Of a DNA stretch of 64,000 nt, positions 19,181 through 27,452 are shown piece by piece. Position 1 is the stretch's first letter. Every line of letters starts with the position of its first letter. A program made the translations under genes and the position numbers. This DNA comes from Maribacter algicola (GTDB taxonomy: Bacteria; Bacteroidota; Bacteroidia; Flavobacteriales; Flavobacteriaceae): NCBI RefSeq assembly GCF_003933245.1, contig NZ_QUSX01000004.1:62001-126000 (forward strand), in the 5' to 3' direction. The notes under the pieces are model-generated. The model did not search any database, was not told where the DNA came from, and saw only the letters and a list, made by a program, of their open reading frames with translations.

Positions 19181-19507
19181 CTGTTAATTTTTATTGTTTT
19201 TCATAGTTTAGATGTAATTCGGCATCCCGATAACTATCGGTACATCTCTGTTTGTATCCAAACTTTTTATAGTTCAATTCATATATAATCGTATTCAGGT
19301 TAGTCGTGAAATTACCCATTTTTTTACAAAGTATTTTACTGGCTATAGTTGGCAGAAAATCGACTTTTCATGTATTAGGTCAAAAAATTGATTTTTTAGG
19401 TAGGGTAAGCAAAAAACGTATTGTTTCCTTAGATAAAGATTTCTTTACTCATAAAATTTAATAGCAACTATTTCGTTGATGAACGTATATAAAACTAGAG
19501 TAAAACC
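19181..19507. other. Intergenic region with a REP-like palindrome
   Basis: About 327 bp between the divergent pirin gene and the 155-aa gene. It holds the inverted repeat at 19211-19246, listed separately. The rest is AT-rich and shows no clear promoter box, reading frame or RNA. Confidence 0.5.
19211..19246. repeat. Nested inverted repeat, REP-like
   Basis: The inner hairpin CCGATA-AC-TATCGG (19227-19240) is enclosed by outer arms GATGTA (19211-19216) and TACATC (19241-19246), with a 10-nt bulge on the left. Palindromes of the form CCCGATAnnTATCGGG are, as I recall, dispersed in many flavobacterial genomes; only one copy is evident in this window. Confidence 0.5.
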
Positions 19508-19975
19508 ATGCACATCAGGATATTTCTCTTAATTATTGCTTTTAATTTAACATTATCCTATTCCCAAGATTTTAACAATGCGGCAAAACATGTGGGTGCC
19601 GGAGTGGTCATTGGTGGAGTAGGTGGCTATGCCGCCCATAAAATATTTCCTGGTCAACGGGGCTGGACCTGGGCAGGTGCCGTTGGGTCGAGTTTGGCCG
19701 CCGGTCTTGCCAAGGAAACGTATGACAAGTCCAATTCCGGTTTATGGCAAACAGATGATGTGTTGTATACCACACTGGGTGGGGTAATATCCGGACTGGC
19801 TTTGGAACTTTTGTTTAAAAATACATATCGTAGAAATGGTCGCTCAGGGAAGGGATGTGGTTGTCTTGTTGCTGACGGTTCAAACAATGCGACCCCTATT
19901 TTTATACCTGTTGTTTCGGAAAAAAGCTCGAGAGATATTCAATCCCAAATTCAAGTATCCTTCTTTTTGGAATAA
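19508..19975 (+). CDS. Exported small glycine-rich protein, unknown function
   Basis: A 155-residue protein with a clear signal peptide, MHIRIFLLIIAFNLTLSYSQ. The mature part has two Gly/Ala-rich, moderately hydrophobic segments (VGAGVVIGGVGGYAAHKIF and TWAGAVGSSLAAGLAKETYD), then DDVLYTTLGGVISGLALELLF, and ends in a basic and Cys-containing tail (NGRSGKGCGC). The pattern of a hydrophobic stretch ending in KExYD recalls the YfiM/DUF2279 group of small envelope proteins, but I would not assign it. It is convergent with the DUF58 gene, with only 3 bp between the stops. Function is unknown. Confidence 0.65.
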   Translation: MHIRIFLLIIAFNLTLSYSQDFNNAAKHVGAGVVIGGVGGYAAHKIFPGQRGWTWAGAVGSSLAAGLAKETYDKSNSGLWQTDDVLYTTLGGVISGLALELLFKNTYRRNGRSGKGCGCLVADGSNNATPIFIPVVSEKSSRDIQSQIQVSFFLE

Positions 19976-19978
19976 GTT

Positions 19979-21310
19979 TTATAATATTCCCCGCGCCTTG
20001 ATTTCTAGATATTTGTTAATGGCCTTTATGGTCAGTTCTTCGGGTTTGGTCAAAATGGTCTGTATACCATACTTTTCCAGTTCCTTTTGCATCAATTTTT
20101 TATCCAGGGAGAACTTTTCGGCAATGGTTTTATGGTAAATCGCCTGCATATCCTCGGCATCGGTATGGATGAGTTTTTCCAATTCGGAGTTTTCAAAGAA
20201 GATGACCACTAGCACATGTTTTTTGGCCATGGCCAAAAGGTAGGGTAGTTGTCTCTTTAGGGCTGAAATATGTTCGAAATTGGTATATAGCAACAGAAGG
20301 CTTCGGTGGGTTATTTTTCGTTTTACGTGTCCGTAAAGCAATCCAAAATCGGAATCCGTAAAAGCGGTGCCAATGTTGTACAGTTTTTCCAGTATGGTGT
20401 TGAGGTGGGTAATCTTTTGAACAGCCGTTACATAGGTTTCAATATTTTTTGAAAACGCGATTAACCCGGTTTTATCATTCCGTTTGAGGGTCACGTTGGA
20501 AAAGGCCAAGCAGCTATTAATGGCATAATCCAACAGTTTCAATTCGTTAAATGGCATTTTCATCACCCTTCCCGTATCAATGATGGAATAGATAGGTTGC
20601 GATTTTTCGTCCTGGTACTGGTTTACCATCAATTGATGCTGTTTCGCCGTTGCTTTCCAATTTAAGGTTCGTATGTCGTCACCTTGTACGTATTCCTTGA
20701 TTTGTTCAAACTCCTGGGTATGGCCAATTCTCCGAATTTTTTTGAGGCCAATGGTTGTTAGCCTTTTGCTGATGGCCAAAAAATCATATTGCTGCATCTG
20801 TATGATGGAGGGATACACGGGAACCATCTGATCTTTTTGAAAACTGTATTTTCTTTTGATGATACGCAGCGGCGATGATGCAAATACAATCAGGTTTCCA
20901 AATACATATTCTCCACGGTCTACAGGGCGAACCTCATAATCGAACTGTTTTTTTTCACCCTTGATGAGCGACGTTTTAAAGTCGAAATCCCGCTTTTGAA
21001 ACTGAATGGGCAATTCGTCAATAATGGAAATATAGGTCCGGAATCCATACTTGGTTTCAAACGTGATTTTTATTGGATTTATGTCGCTATTGGAGAGCTT
21101 TTTGGGAAGCTTTCTTTCGGCAATTATATTTTGGCCTGATGCATAGAGCAGAAAAATATCAAAAAGAAACAGACCGATAAGCAGTAGCGTCAAAAGCCAT
21201 GCGATGGGGTAGAGTGGTTTGACCCAATAGGAAAGGACAAAACAACCCGAAAGGACCGCTATGTACCTAAAAAAGATATTATTAATGTAAAACGACCTTA
21301 TAAAGTTCAT
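19979..21310 (-). CDS. DUF58 domain membrane protein
   Basis: A 443-residue protein with two N-terminal membrane helices (about residues 12-55: YIAVLSGCFVLSYWVKPL, IAWLLTLLLIGLFLFDIFLLY). The DUF58 core follows; its best marker is the motif FEQIKEYVQGDDIRTLNWKA near residue 205. The remainder resembles a von Willebrand A-like fold (YSIIDTGRVM, LDYAINSCLAFSNVTLKRND). DUF58 proteins are near-constant partners of MoxR ATPases and are thought to be their targets. It is the last gene of a six-gene operon; its start codon directly follows the MoxR stop with no gap. Envelope-associated action is inferred. Confidence 0.93.
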   Translation of the reverse strand: MNFIRSFYINNIFFRYIAVLSGCFVLSYWVKPLYPIAWLLTLLLIGLFLFDIFLLYASGQNIIAERKLPKKLSNSDINPIKITFETKYGFRTYISIIDELPIQFQKRDFDFKTSLIKGEKKQFDYEVRPVDRGEYVFGNLIVFASSPLRIIKRKYSFQKDQMVPVYPSIIQMQQYDFLAISKRLTTIGLKKIRRIGHTQEFEQIKEYVQGDDIRTLNWKATAKQHQLMVNQYQDEKSQPIYSIIDTGRVMKMPFNELKLLDYAINSCLAFSNVTLKRNDKTGLIAFSKNIETYVTAVQKITHLNTILEKLYNIGTAFTDSDFGLLYGHVKRKITHRSLLLLYTNFEHISALKRQLPYLLAMAKKHVLVVIFFENSELEKLIHTDAEDMQAIYHKTIAEKFSLDKKLMQKELEKYGIQTILTKPEELTIKAINKYLEIKARGIL

Positions 21311-22309
21311 TTATCTTGGTATTTCTACACTTTCCATGATCATTTGTACGACATTCTCAGTGGACATGCCTTCCATTTCCCGTTCCGGGGTTAGGATGAC
21401 TCTATGGTTCAAAACTGGAACCATGGCTTTCTTTACATCCTCTGGGGTCACAAAATCCCTACCGTTGATCGCCGCGAATGCCTTTGCACTATTCAGGGCC
21501 GCAATGGATGCTCTAGGCGAACCGCCCAAATACAGATGTGGATGGTTTCTTGTTTTGGCCACGACTTCGGCAATATATTTGAAAATCTTTTCCTCCACCA
21601 CTACTTCATGAATCTGTCCCTTGAAAATCGCCAATTGTTTTGGGTCGAGAATATCCTTAATCAAAGTTTGTGGTTGCGACCCTTTACGTTCGTGATGGGT
21701 TTTTAGGATCAAAACTTCCTCATCCGTCTGCGGGTATGATATTTTTATTTTAAAAAGGAAACGGTCCAATTGTGCTTCGGGTAGGGCATAGGTGCCTTCC
21801 TGTTCAATGGGATTTTGGGTGGCTAACACCATGAAGGGTGCGGTCATGGGATACGTAGTGCCGTCCATGGTCACCTGCCGCTCCTCCATAGTCTCGAACA
21901 TGGCCGCTTGGGTCTTTGCAGGCGCCCTGTTTATTTCGTCGATCAAGATGATATTCGAAAATATCGGACCTTTTTTAAATTCAAAGTCGGTAGTTTTTGC
22001 ATTGAATACGGATGTCCCCAAGATATCACTGGGCATGAGGTCTGGGGTGAATTGGATCCGACTGAAATCGGTTTTCAAAGTCTTGGCAAAGAGCTTTGCC
22101 GTGATAGTCTTAGCCACGCCTGGAACCCCCTCGATAAGCACATGCCCATCTACGAGGAGCGACACTATTAAAAGCTCAATAAAATTTTCTTGACCTACGA
22201 TTACTTTGGAGAGTTCCTGTTTGATGTCGGCTACAGCCTTTTGCAGCTCGGCCAAGGGAATCCGACTGTCAAAACCAAGTTCGTTCTTTTGTTCCTCGTT
22301 ATTTTCCAT
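21311..22309 (-). CDS. MoxR family AAA+ ATPase
   Basis: A 332-residue cytoplasmic AAA+ ATPase that works as a chaperone for assembling or activating membrane or VWA-domain partners. Walker A is the MoxR variant GVPGVAKT, Walker B is IILIDEINRAPAKTQAA, sensor 1 lies in FMVLATQNPIEQEGTYALPE with the adjoining DRF, and the sensor 2 region is GGSPRASIAAL. It overlaps the upstream DUF4350 gene by 11 bp and abuts the downstream DUF58 gene, indicating translational coupling. Its target in this operon is probably the DUF58 protein or the SpoIIM/DUF4129 membrane assembly (inference). Confidence 0.96.
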   Translation of the reverse strand: MENNEEQKNELGFDSRIPLAELQKAVADIKQELSKVIVGQENFIELLIVSLLVDGHVLIEGVPGVAKTITAKLFAKTLKTDFSRIQFTPDLMPSDILGTSVFNAKTTDFEFKKGPIFSNIILIDEINRAPAKTQAAMFETMEERQVTMDGTTYPMTAPFMVLATQNPIEQEGTYALPEAQLDRFLFKIKISYPQTDEEVLILKTHHERKGSQPQTLIKDILDPKQLAIFKGQIHEVVVEEKIFKYIAEVVAKTRNHPHLYLGGSPRASIAALNSAKAFAAINGRDFVTPEDVKKAMVPVLNHRVILTPEREMEGMSTENVVQMIMESVEIPR

Positions 22310-23519
22310 CGTTATTGGATTTAAATTTCTGAATCAGATTATTTAGTTGTTTGAGTTGATGTTCTGATACTTGGTCGCTCGACCTAAGCTCGTCCATCAG
22401 CTTAAAAAGTGATTTGGTTTCCTCAAGGGAGTTTCCACTTCGGGCCGATACATTCTTGTAAAATTCCTCCTCTTTGGTAACGTTTCCAAGATAGTACCGA
22501 CTCCTGATATCATGGAGGAAATAATTGATTTTATGCTCCGCTATGGATTTTCTATCCCCTTTTTCAAAATACATGTCCGAAATGGTTCGGGTAAAGGCGA
22601 GCGTCTGGTTTTGAAGCGGTTTCACAACGGGTATGGGGCGTTGCTTTCTTTTCCCCTCAAAAATTATGTAAACTAGCCCTCCAATAAGTACGAGATAATA
22701 GGCCCATTTCAATTCTTTGGTGTTGAGAAATATATACATGGGCGAGGTGTAGAAGGACTTTCCACTTTTGTAGTAGTTGTCCATATAAATATGCTCCGCT
22801 TGCCCAAAATAGGAAACTAAACCGGCCGTGTACTCCCTGTTGTCTTCCTCCAAAATAAAGTAATTGGTAAAGGCCTTGGGAAAGGTGGATAGTATGATTT
22901 CCCCCTTACCAAACGGACTTTTTATGGCCGTTACATCCTTGGATTTTTTATCATTTCCTTCCTCGAGTAGTTCCACGGTGGCCAATGCGACCGACTTAAT
23001 TGTATCAAGTGCTTCAAAGACGGTCACAAAGCTTTCCTTTTTATAAGGATATGATTTACCACTTTTCAATTTGGGATTTACCAATCGATGTTCCTGATTC
23101 TGGGTTACCTCAAAACCTGCATATCGGGTTCCGAGTTCAAATCCTAAGGTATCCCTGAGGGTTTCCTCAAAACCTTCGGAAGCAATGAAAAGGGTATTGC
23201 CTTCGGCTGTCCATTCCAACAACCGGTTCAGCTCGGCTTCCTCAAAAAATACGCCATTGTTCACAAATGCATAGATGCCTTTTTTGGATTGGATATCAGC
23301 CAAGAACTCAAAAGGGGGGATATGGACCTGTTGTACTTTTTCTTTAAAAAGTAGGTTTTCCAGCAAATCATTTATAACAAAAGTACCGTACGGAATTTTG
23401 TGGGTACTCACATAAGACTCGAACCAATTAATAGACTTTGGTTTGTTGTATTGTAAAAGCAACAACCCGGCAATCAGGATTATAGCGGTTACTATGTAGG
23501 AAATCCCTTTTTTACGCAT
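22299..23519 (-). CDS. DUF4350 domain membrane protein
   Basis: A 406-residue protein with an N-terminal membrane anchor (ISYIVTAIILIAGLLLLQ). The DUF4350 domain (about 35-215) resembles a GATase-like sandwich: PYGTFVINDLLENLL, GIYAFVNNGVFF, NTLFIASEG and GKGEIILSTFPKAFTNY. A second membrane helix (WAYYLVLIGGLVYIIFEG, about 270-288) leads to a cytoplasmic C-terminal region (ISDMYFEKGDRKSIAEHKIN). The start overlaps the upstream DUF4129 gene by 8 bp. The domain is regularly found next to MoxR/DUF58/DUF4129 genes, but no biochemical role is established. Confidence 0.88.
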   Translation of the reverse strand: MRKKGISYIVTAIILIAGLLLLQYNKPKSINWFESYVSTHKIPYGTFVINDLLENLLFKEKVQQVHIPPFEFLADIQSKKGIYAFVNNGVFFEEAELNRLLEWTAEGNTLFIASEGFEETLRDTLGFELGTRYAGFEVTQNQEHRLVNPKLKSGKSYPYKKESFVTVFEALDTIKSVALATVELLEEGNDKKSKDVTAIKSPFGKGEIILSTFPKAFTNYFILEEDNREYTAGLVSYFGQAEHIYMDNYYKSGKSFYTSPMYIFLNTKELKWAYYLVLIGGLVYIIFEGKRKQRPIPVVKPLQNQTLAFTRTISDMYFEKGDRKSIAEHKINYFLHDIRSRYYLGNVTKEEEFYKNVSARSGNSLEETKSLFKLMDELRSSDQVSEHQLKQLNNLIQKFKSNNDGK

Positions 23520-24249
23520 TGGTCACTTTCTGTTTTAAAGCAATAAAGAAGTTGGACACATTTTGGTATTTGGGTTCGTCCAGCGGAAAATCCCCGTACC
23601 AGATGTAGTTGTAATAAAGGGTCGAGGTTTTAAAGGCATCCTTTAGCCCTGTTTCCTTAATTTCGGATAGGTAGTCCTCGTTCGTTTTCTGCAATTCCCA
23701 TTGAATGATTTCCTTATCGGTCATCAAACGTAATATCAATAAATAATAATAGCGGATGGCAAGTCTATAATTCTTATCGGCTAATGCTTTTTCTATCAAA
23801 GACTCTATATTTTCGTTCTTGATGATTTGCTCCTCTTCGGACAGATGCACCAAAGACTTATTGTTTTTAGTATGCATCAAGGAACGGGCATGCACGTTCA
23901 GGAAAAACTTTATCAGGATAAAAATCAGGATTCCCAAAAGGAGATACGGGAGAATTTGAAGAAAGGCATTGAATGCGCCTGAGGCCTTTTCAATGCCGAA
24001 AATCCACTCGAACAACCTCATGAATATCCTACCTAACCAATTCTTAAAAGAAATCCACCAATCCGGAGCGGTTTTTTCCACGACTTCATAGTCGAACTTT
24101 GGGTCATTCCTAAAAGTATCCAGATCGGCATCTTCTATGACTACCGGATTTATTTCTGATGTATCATATTTAACGACCAAAGAATCCTGCTGGGCCAATA
24201 GAAAATCGGTCAGAAATAAAAATAGTACCAATAGGACCCGTTTTGGCAT
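23512..24249 (-). CDS. DUF4129 domain membrane protein
   Basis: A 245-residue protein with signal peptide MPKRVLLVLFLFLTDFLLAQ, a periplasmic part of about 60 residues, an amphipathic Trp-rich stretch (DWWISFKNWLGRIFMRLFEW), one membrane helix (LPYLLLGILIFILIKFFLNV) and a cytoplasmic C-terminal DUF4129 domain (NYRLAIRYYYLLILRLMTDK, TNEDYLSEI, YYNYIWYGDFP). DUF4129 is typically C-terminal in transglutaminase-like or MoxR-operon proteins. Here the transglutaminase domain is absent. It lies third in the operon, 1 bp from the upstream membrane gene and overlapping the downstream DUF4350 gene. Confidence 0.88.
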   Translation of the reverse strand: MPKRVLLVLFLFLTDFLLAQQDSLVVKYDTSEINPVVIEDADLDTFRNDPKFDYEVVEKTAPDWWISFKNWLGRIFMRLFEWIFGIEKASGAFNAFLQILPYLLLGILIFILIKFFLNVHARSLMHTKNNKSLVHLSEEEQIIKNENIESLIEKALADKNYRLAIRYYYLLILRLMTDKEIIQWELQKTNEDYLSEIKETGLKDAFKTSTLYYNYIWYGDFPLDEPKYQNVSNFFIALKQKVTNA

Positions 24250-24250
24250 A

Positions 24251-25132
24251 TTATTCTTCGGCTGTTTTTCCTAAATTTTCTATTTGTTCAAAGGTTCCGG
24301 TGAAATTCTTTTTTTCGTTGAGGTTGAAGTAAATAAGGGCCAAAGAAATGATGCTGATTAGGTTCAACAAAAATTGGGCTACGGTACCAATAATATTGAA
24401 TAGTATGTACAAGGGGTCCGTTGTCATTTCAAAAACATTTTCGGCATCCACTTCTCCAGAAAGAATGCCCATTTTTGCCCATTGGTACACTACGGCGGGT
24501 AATGAAAAGGCCAAGGCCGCTATATAAAGTATAATCCCGATGACGAAGATTGTGGCAAAGGATATCCACCATTCGTCCTTTACCAACTTAAAACTGTAGC
24601 TATACGAGTCCGATGCACCCATTTTATCAAAGACCATAATACTGAATGACAGTGCCAAAGGAACGTAAAGATAAATCCCTGGTATAATACAAAGCATAAT
24701 CCCTACTATTATGGAAAGGCCAACCATGATGCCCAATCCTATAAAACTCCAAAAGCTTCCGTAAACCTCTTTTCGTATGGTATTGAAATCCGTGGTGCCC
24801 TGACCATTGGAATAGGATTTTATGTAGTGCAGTACCGTAGATTGTGACATGGTGTACAGCACAATAATCGATAGGACATATACAAGCCCAACCACGAAAA
24901 TGGTGGCAATGCTTGCCGCGCCGCTTTCATTTTGAAGCATAAAAGTGAAACCATTCCCAATAAAATATAGGTAGGCTACTAGGGCAACGATCATCGCAGC
25001 AAGGAAGGGGCCTACAATTTTGAAAAAAGTACTGAAAAAGGGTTTGAACTCGGCCCTTAGAAAAGCAAAGGTGTCCGAGATAATTTCCCCAAGATCCCGC
25101 TGCTTTTTGAACTCAATGTAATTTGGTTTCAT
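24251..25132 (-). CDS. Polytopic membrane protein of the SpoIIM-MoxR operon
   Basis: A 293-residue membrane protein with about six hydrophobic segments (around residues 33-58, 75-97, 128-160, 190-215, 240-275). The short N-terminal cytoplasmic segment IEFKKQRDLGEIISDTFAFL matches the start of the DUF975/glycerophosphodiesterase membrane-domain-like proteins of Bacteroidota. Gly-rich helix GLGIMVGLSIIVGIMLCIIP and the acidic tail (GTFEQIENLGKTAEE) are the only other marks. It overlaps the SpoIIM gene by 20 bp, so translation is probably coupled. No function can be assigned beyond membership in this operon. Confidence 0.75.
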   Translation of the reverse strand: MKPNYIEFKKQRDLGEIISDTFAFLRAEFKPFFSTFFKIVGPFLAAMIVALVAYLYFIGNGFTFMLQNESGAASIATIFVVGLVYVLSIIVLYTMSQSTVLHYIKSYSNGQGTTDFNTIRKEVYGSFWSFIGLGIMVGLSIIVGIMLCIIPGIYLYVPLALSFSIMVFDKMGASDSYSYSFKLVKDEWWISFATIFVIGIILYIAALAFSLPAVVYQWAKMGILSGEVDAENVFEMTTDPLYILFNIIGTVAQFLLNLISIISLALIYFNLNEKKNFTGTFEQIENLGKTAEE

Positions 25133-26090
25133 TTAATCTTAATCTTTTATGGATTTGGTATGGATATATAACGTAGTAAAAAAGAATTAGTGCAAGCGAC
25201 CCTAAAATTATCAAAATAGCAAGCCAGTCCGGCATTTCAGTGTGCCTGGTCACAAAACCTTCCAGGAATCCGGCAACCACAAAAAAGGGTATGGTACTTA
25301 CCATGATCTTTAGTCCGTTCTTAACACCTCTTTTAAAGGATTCCAATCGAGTGTAGGTACCCGGAAACAACATGCCGTTGGCCAGGACGAGACCGGCGCA
25401 ACCAGCGATTATTATGACCGATATCTCAATGGTGCCGTGGATCCAAATGGTACGCACTGACTCCCACAGCAATCCTTTTTCGTAGAAAAAATATTGAAAG
25501 CTGCCGAGCATGATTCCATTCTGCAACATTACCATGAGGGTTCCCACGCCGAGCATGATGCCGTACACAAAGGCCATCAAGGCCACCCTTATGTTGTTGA
25601 TGGTGATTCCCAGGAACATATTGAACTCCCCCATTTGCTTGTAAACCGCCATGGGGTCGCCCTTTTCGATGTTTTCAAGGGTCATGTTCACATAGGCATC
25701 TCCCAATATGGATCGGACAAAATCCCCTTCATTGGCGGCCGAATAGGCACCTACGAACGAAAAAAAAACAAATACCAGAAAAGCGATCAAAAGTTCTCGA
25801 TGATGCTTTTTGAACATCAAGGGAAATTCAGTTTTCCAAAAGGTGATGATACGGCTTTTGGACTCCCTTTTTGTCTTGTATATTTTTTGATGTGCCTGTG
25901 AGGCGAGGGAATTGAGATAAAACTCGGTATTGCTATTTGGATAGAAGGTTTTGGCGTAGCTCAGATGGTCCGTAACCTCTATGTATAAATCAGACAATAC
26001 ATTTGGGTCCAGATTCGTTTTGTTAGCCAATGCGCTTTCAAAAGTTGACCATTTGTCCTTATTTTGCTTTACAAAGGCGGCTTCGCGCAT
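25113..26090 (-). CDS. SpoIIM (stage II sporulation protein M) family membrane protein
   Basis: First gene of a six-gene operon. The 325-residue protein has an N-terminal cytoplasmic helical region (MREAAFVKQNKDKWSTFESA, with DLYIEVTDHLSYAKTFYP), then about five membrane helices. The SpoIIM signature lies in the middle: NMFLGITINNIRVALMAFVYG, then GTLMVMLQNGIMLGSF and a conserved IWIHGTIEISVIIIAGCAGL with the polar HGTxE motif. In Firmicutes SpoIIM works with SpoIID/SpoIIP in septal peptidoglycan degradation; a flavobacterium does not sporulate, and here the protein is associated with RDD and MoxR genes. The start is 33 bp from the divergent RDD gene. Confidence 0.9.
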   Translation of the reverse strand: MREAAFVKQNKDKWSTFESALANKTNLDPNVLSDLYIEVTDHLSYAKTFYPNSNTEFYLNSLASQAHQKIYKTKRESKSRIITFWKTEFPLMFKKHHRELLIAFLVFVFFSFVGAYSAANEGDFVRSILGDAYVNMTLENIEKGDPMAVYKQMGEFNMFLGITINNIRVALMAFVYGIMLGVGTLMVMLQNGIMLGSFQYFFYEKGLLWESVRTIWIHGTIEISVIIIAGCAGLVLANGMLFPGTYTRLESFKRGVKNGLKIMVSTIPFFVVAGFLEGFVTRHTEMPDWLAILIILGSLALILFYYVIYPYQIHKRLRLNETKLH

Positions 26091-26123
26091 TAACTACTCG
26101 GTTTATACCAAAGAAACAAAAGA

Positions 26124-26840
26124 ATGGAACAATTTCAAATAGAAACTGCTCAAAATATAAGCATTGCCCAAAATACCGCGCATCTTGGGGACCGCATTTT
26201 GGCCTATATTATTGACACCCTGATTATCGTTATTTACTACGTTCTTATGTTTTGGTTGCTACTGGCATTGGATGTGGAACCGGGCGATTCCTGGGCCATT
26301 TACTTGCTCATGAGCCTTCCCGCCTTCCTATATTATTTTTTGATGGAGACTTTTATGGATGGGAAGACCATTGGTAAGCATTTTATGGGTATACGGGTGG
26401 TCAAACTGGATGGAACCAAACCCGGGTTTTCCAGTTATTTTATTAGATGGATTCTACGGATGTTGGACATTACCTTGACCTCTGGAGGTATTGCCGTTTT
26501 TACGATTTTAATTCGCGGTAAGGGACAACGAGTGGGGGACATTGCAGCGGGAACTACCGTAATTAGCGAAAAGCGAAAGGTGTTCTTGAAGGATACGCTT
26601 TTACGGGACTTACCTTCTGGTTACACCCCAAAATTTCCTCAGGTTACGGTCTTTAAGGACAGCGAGATGCAGACCATCAAAAACTTGTACGATAACGCCC
26701 GAAGAAATGGAAACCACAAGGTAATTTTATCCCTGAACAACCGCATAAAAAAGGTAACAGAGATTTCCAGTGATTTACAGCCCATGGAATTTGTGGATAT
26801 CGTTATCAAGGATTACAGTTATTATACGCAGCAACTTTAG
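26124..26840 (+). CDS. RDD family membrane protein
   Basis: A 238-residue protein with the RDD core in residues 18-150: LGDRILAYIIDTLIIVIYYV carries the Arg-Asp pair on helix 1, two further membrane helices follow (SWAIYLLMSLPAFLYYFLME; DITLTSGGIAVFTILI), and the conserved DGKTIGKHFMGIRVVKLDG and KGQRVGDIAAGTTVI close the domain. A soluble C-terminal tail of about 80 residues follows (EMQTIKNLYDNARRNGNHKV). Some RDD proteins take part in ion transport, others are accessory. It is divergent from SpoIIM (33 bp) and 3 bp before the TRIC-type gene, so it links the two groups. Confidence 0.92.
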   Translation: MEQFQIETAQNISIAQNTAHLGDRILAYIIDTLIIVIYYVLMFWLLLALDVEPGDSWAIYLLMSLPAFLYYFLMETFMDGKTIGKHFMGIRVVKLDGTKPGFSSYFIRWILRMLDITLTSGGIAVFTILIRGKGQRVGDIAAGTTVISEKRKVFLKDTLLRDLPSGYTPKFPQVTVFKDSEMQTIKNLYDNARRNGNHKVILSLNNRIKKVTEISSDLQPMEFVDIVIKDYSYYTQQL

Positions 26841-26843
26841 TAT

Positions 26844-27449
26844 ATGCTCTACTCCCTTATCGACATTCTAGGAACCATTGCCTTTGCCATTTCGGGAGTA
26901 CTGGTGGCCATGGATAAACGCTTGGATGTCTTTGGTGTCTTTATCATCGCCTTTGTGACCGCTGTTGGTGGCGGTACCTTGAGGGATGTGCTGATAGGTA
27001 ACACACCGGTTGGCTGGATGACCCAGCCCAACTATACCATCATCATCATCATAACGGTTATTTTTTCGATTCTTTTTGCCGGAAGGCTGAAGCACTTTAG
27101 AAAATCCCTATTCCTTTTTGATACAATTGGTATAGGCCTTTATACAATGGTTGGGATACAAAAGGGCTTGGACGCCGGTTTATTGCCTATTATGTGCATC
27201 GCTTTGGGTACCATGACCGCCTGTTTTGGAGGGGTTATTAGGGATATCTTGTGCAATGAAATTCCGGTTATTTTTAGAAAGGAAATTTATGCGACCGTTT
27301 GTATTCTTGGTGGTGGTATCTATTTTTTAATGCTCCAGTTTCCCGTGAATCCAGATATTCCCTACATCACGGGAATTATCTGCATCATAGTTTTACGCCT
27401 TTTGGCAGTGAAATTTAAGATAGCCTTGCCCAGTATTTACAATAAGTGA
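26844..27449 (+). CDS. Trimeric intracellular cation (TRIC) channel family protein
   Basis: A 201-residue inner-membrane protein of the UPF0126/YicG family. Seven membrane helices are arranged as two repeats; the first is marked by LIDILGTIAFAISGVLVAMD with GGGTLRDVLIG, the second by LFLFDTIGIGLYTMVGIQKG with GGVIRDILCNEIP. Structures of bacterial homologues show homotrimeric cation channels. The start ATG lies 3 bp after the RDD stop, so the two are co-transcribed. The transported ion in bacteria is probably potassium or a monovalent cation. Confidence 0.92.
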   Translation: MLYSLIDILGTIAFAISGVLVAMDKRLDVFGVFIIAFVTAVGGGTLRDVLIGNTPVGWMTQPNYTIIIIITVIFSILFAGRLKHFRKSLFLFDTIGIGLYTMVGIQKGLDAGLLPIMCIALGTMTACFGGVIRDILCNEIPVIFRKEIYATVCILGGGIYFLMLQFPVNPDIPYITGIICIIVLRLLAVKFKIALPSIYNK

Positions 27450-27452
27450 GAC

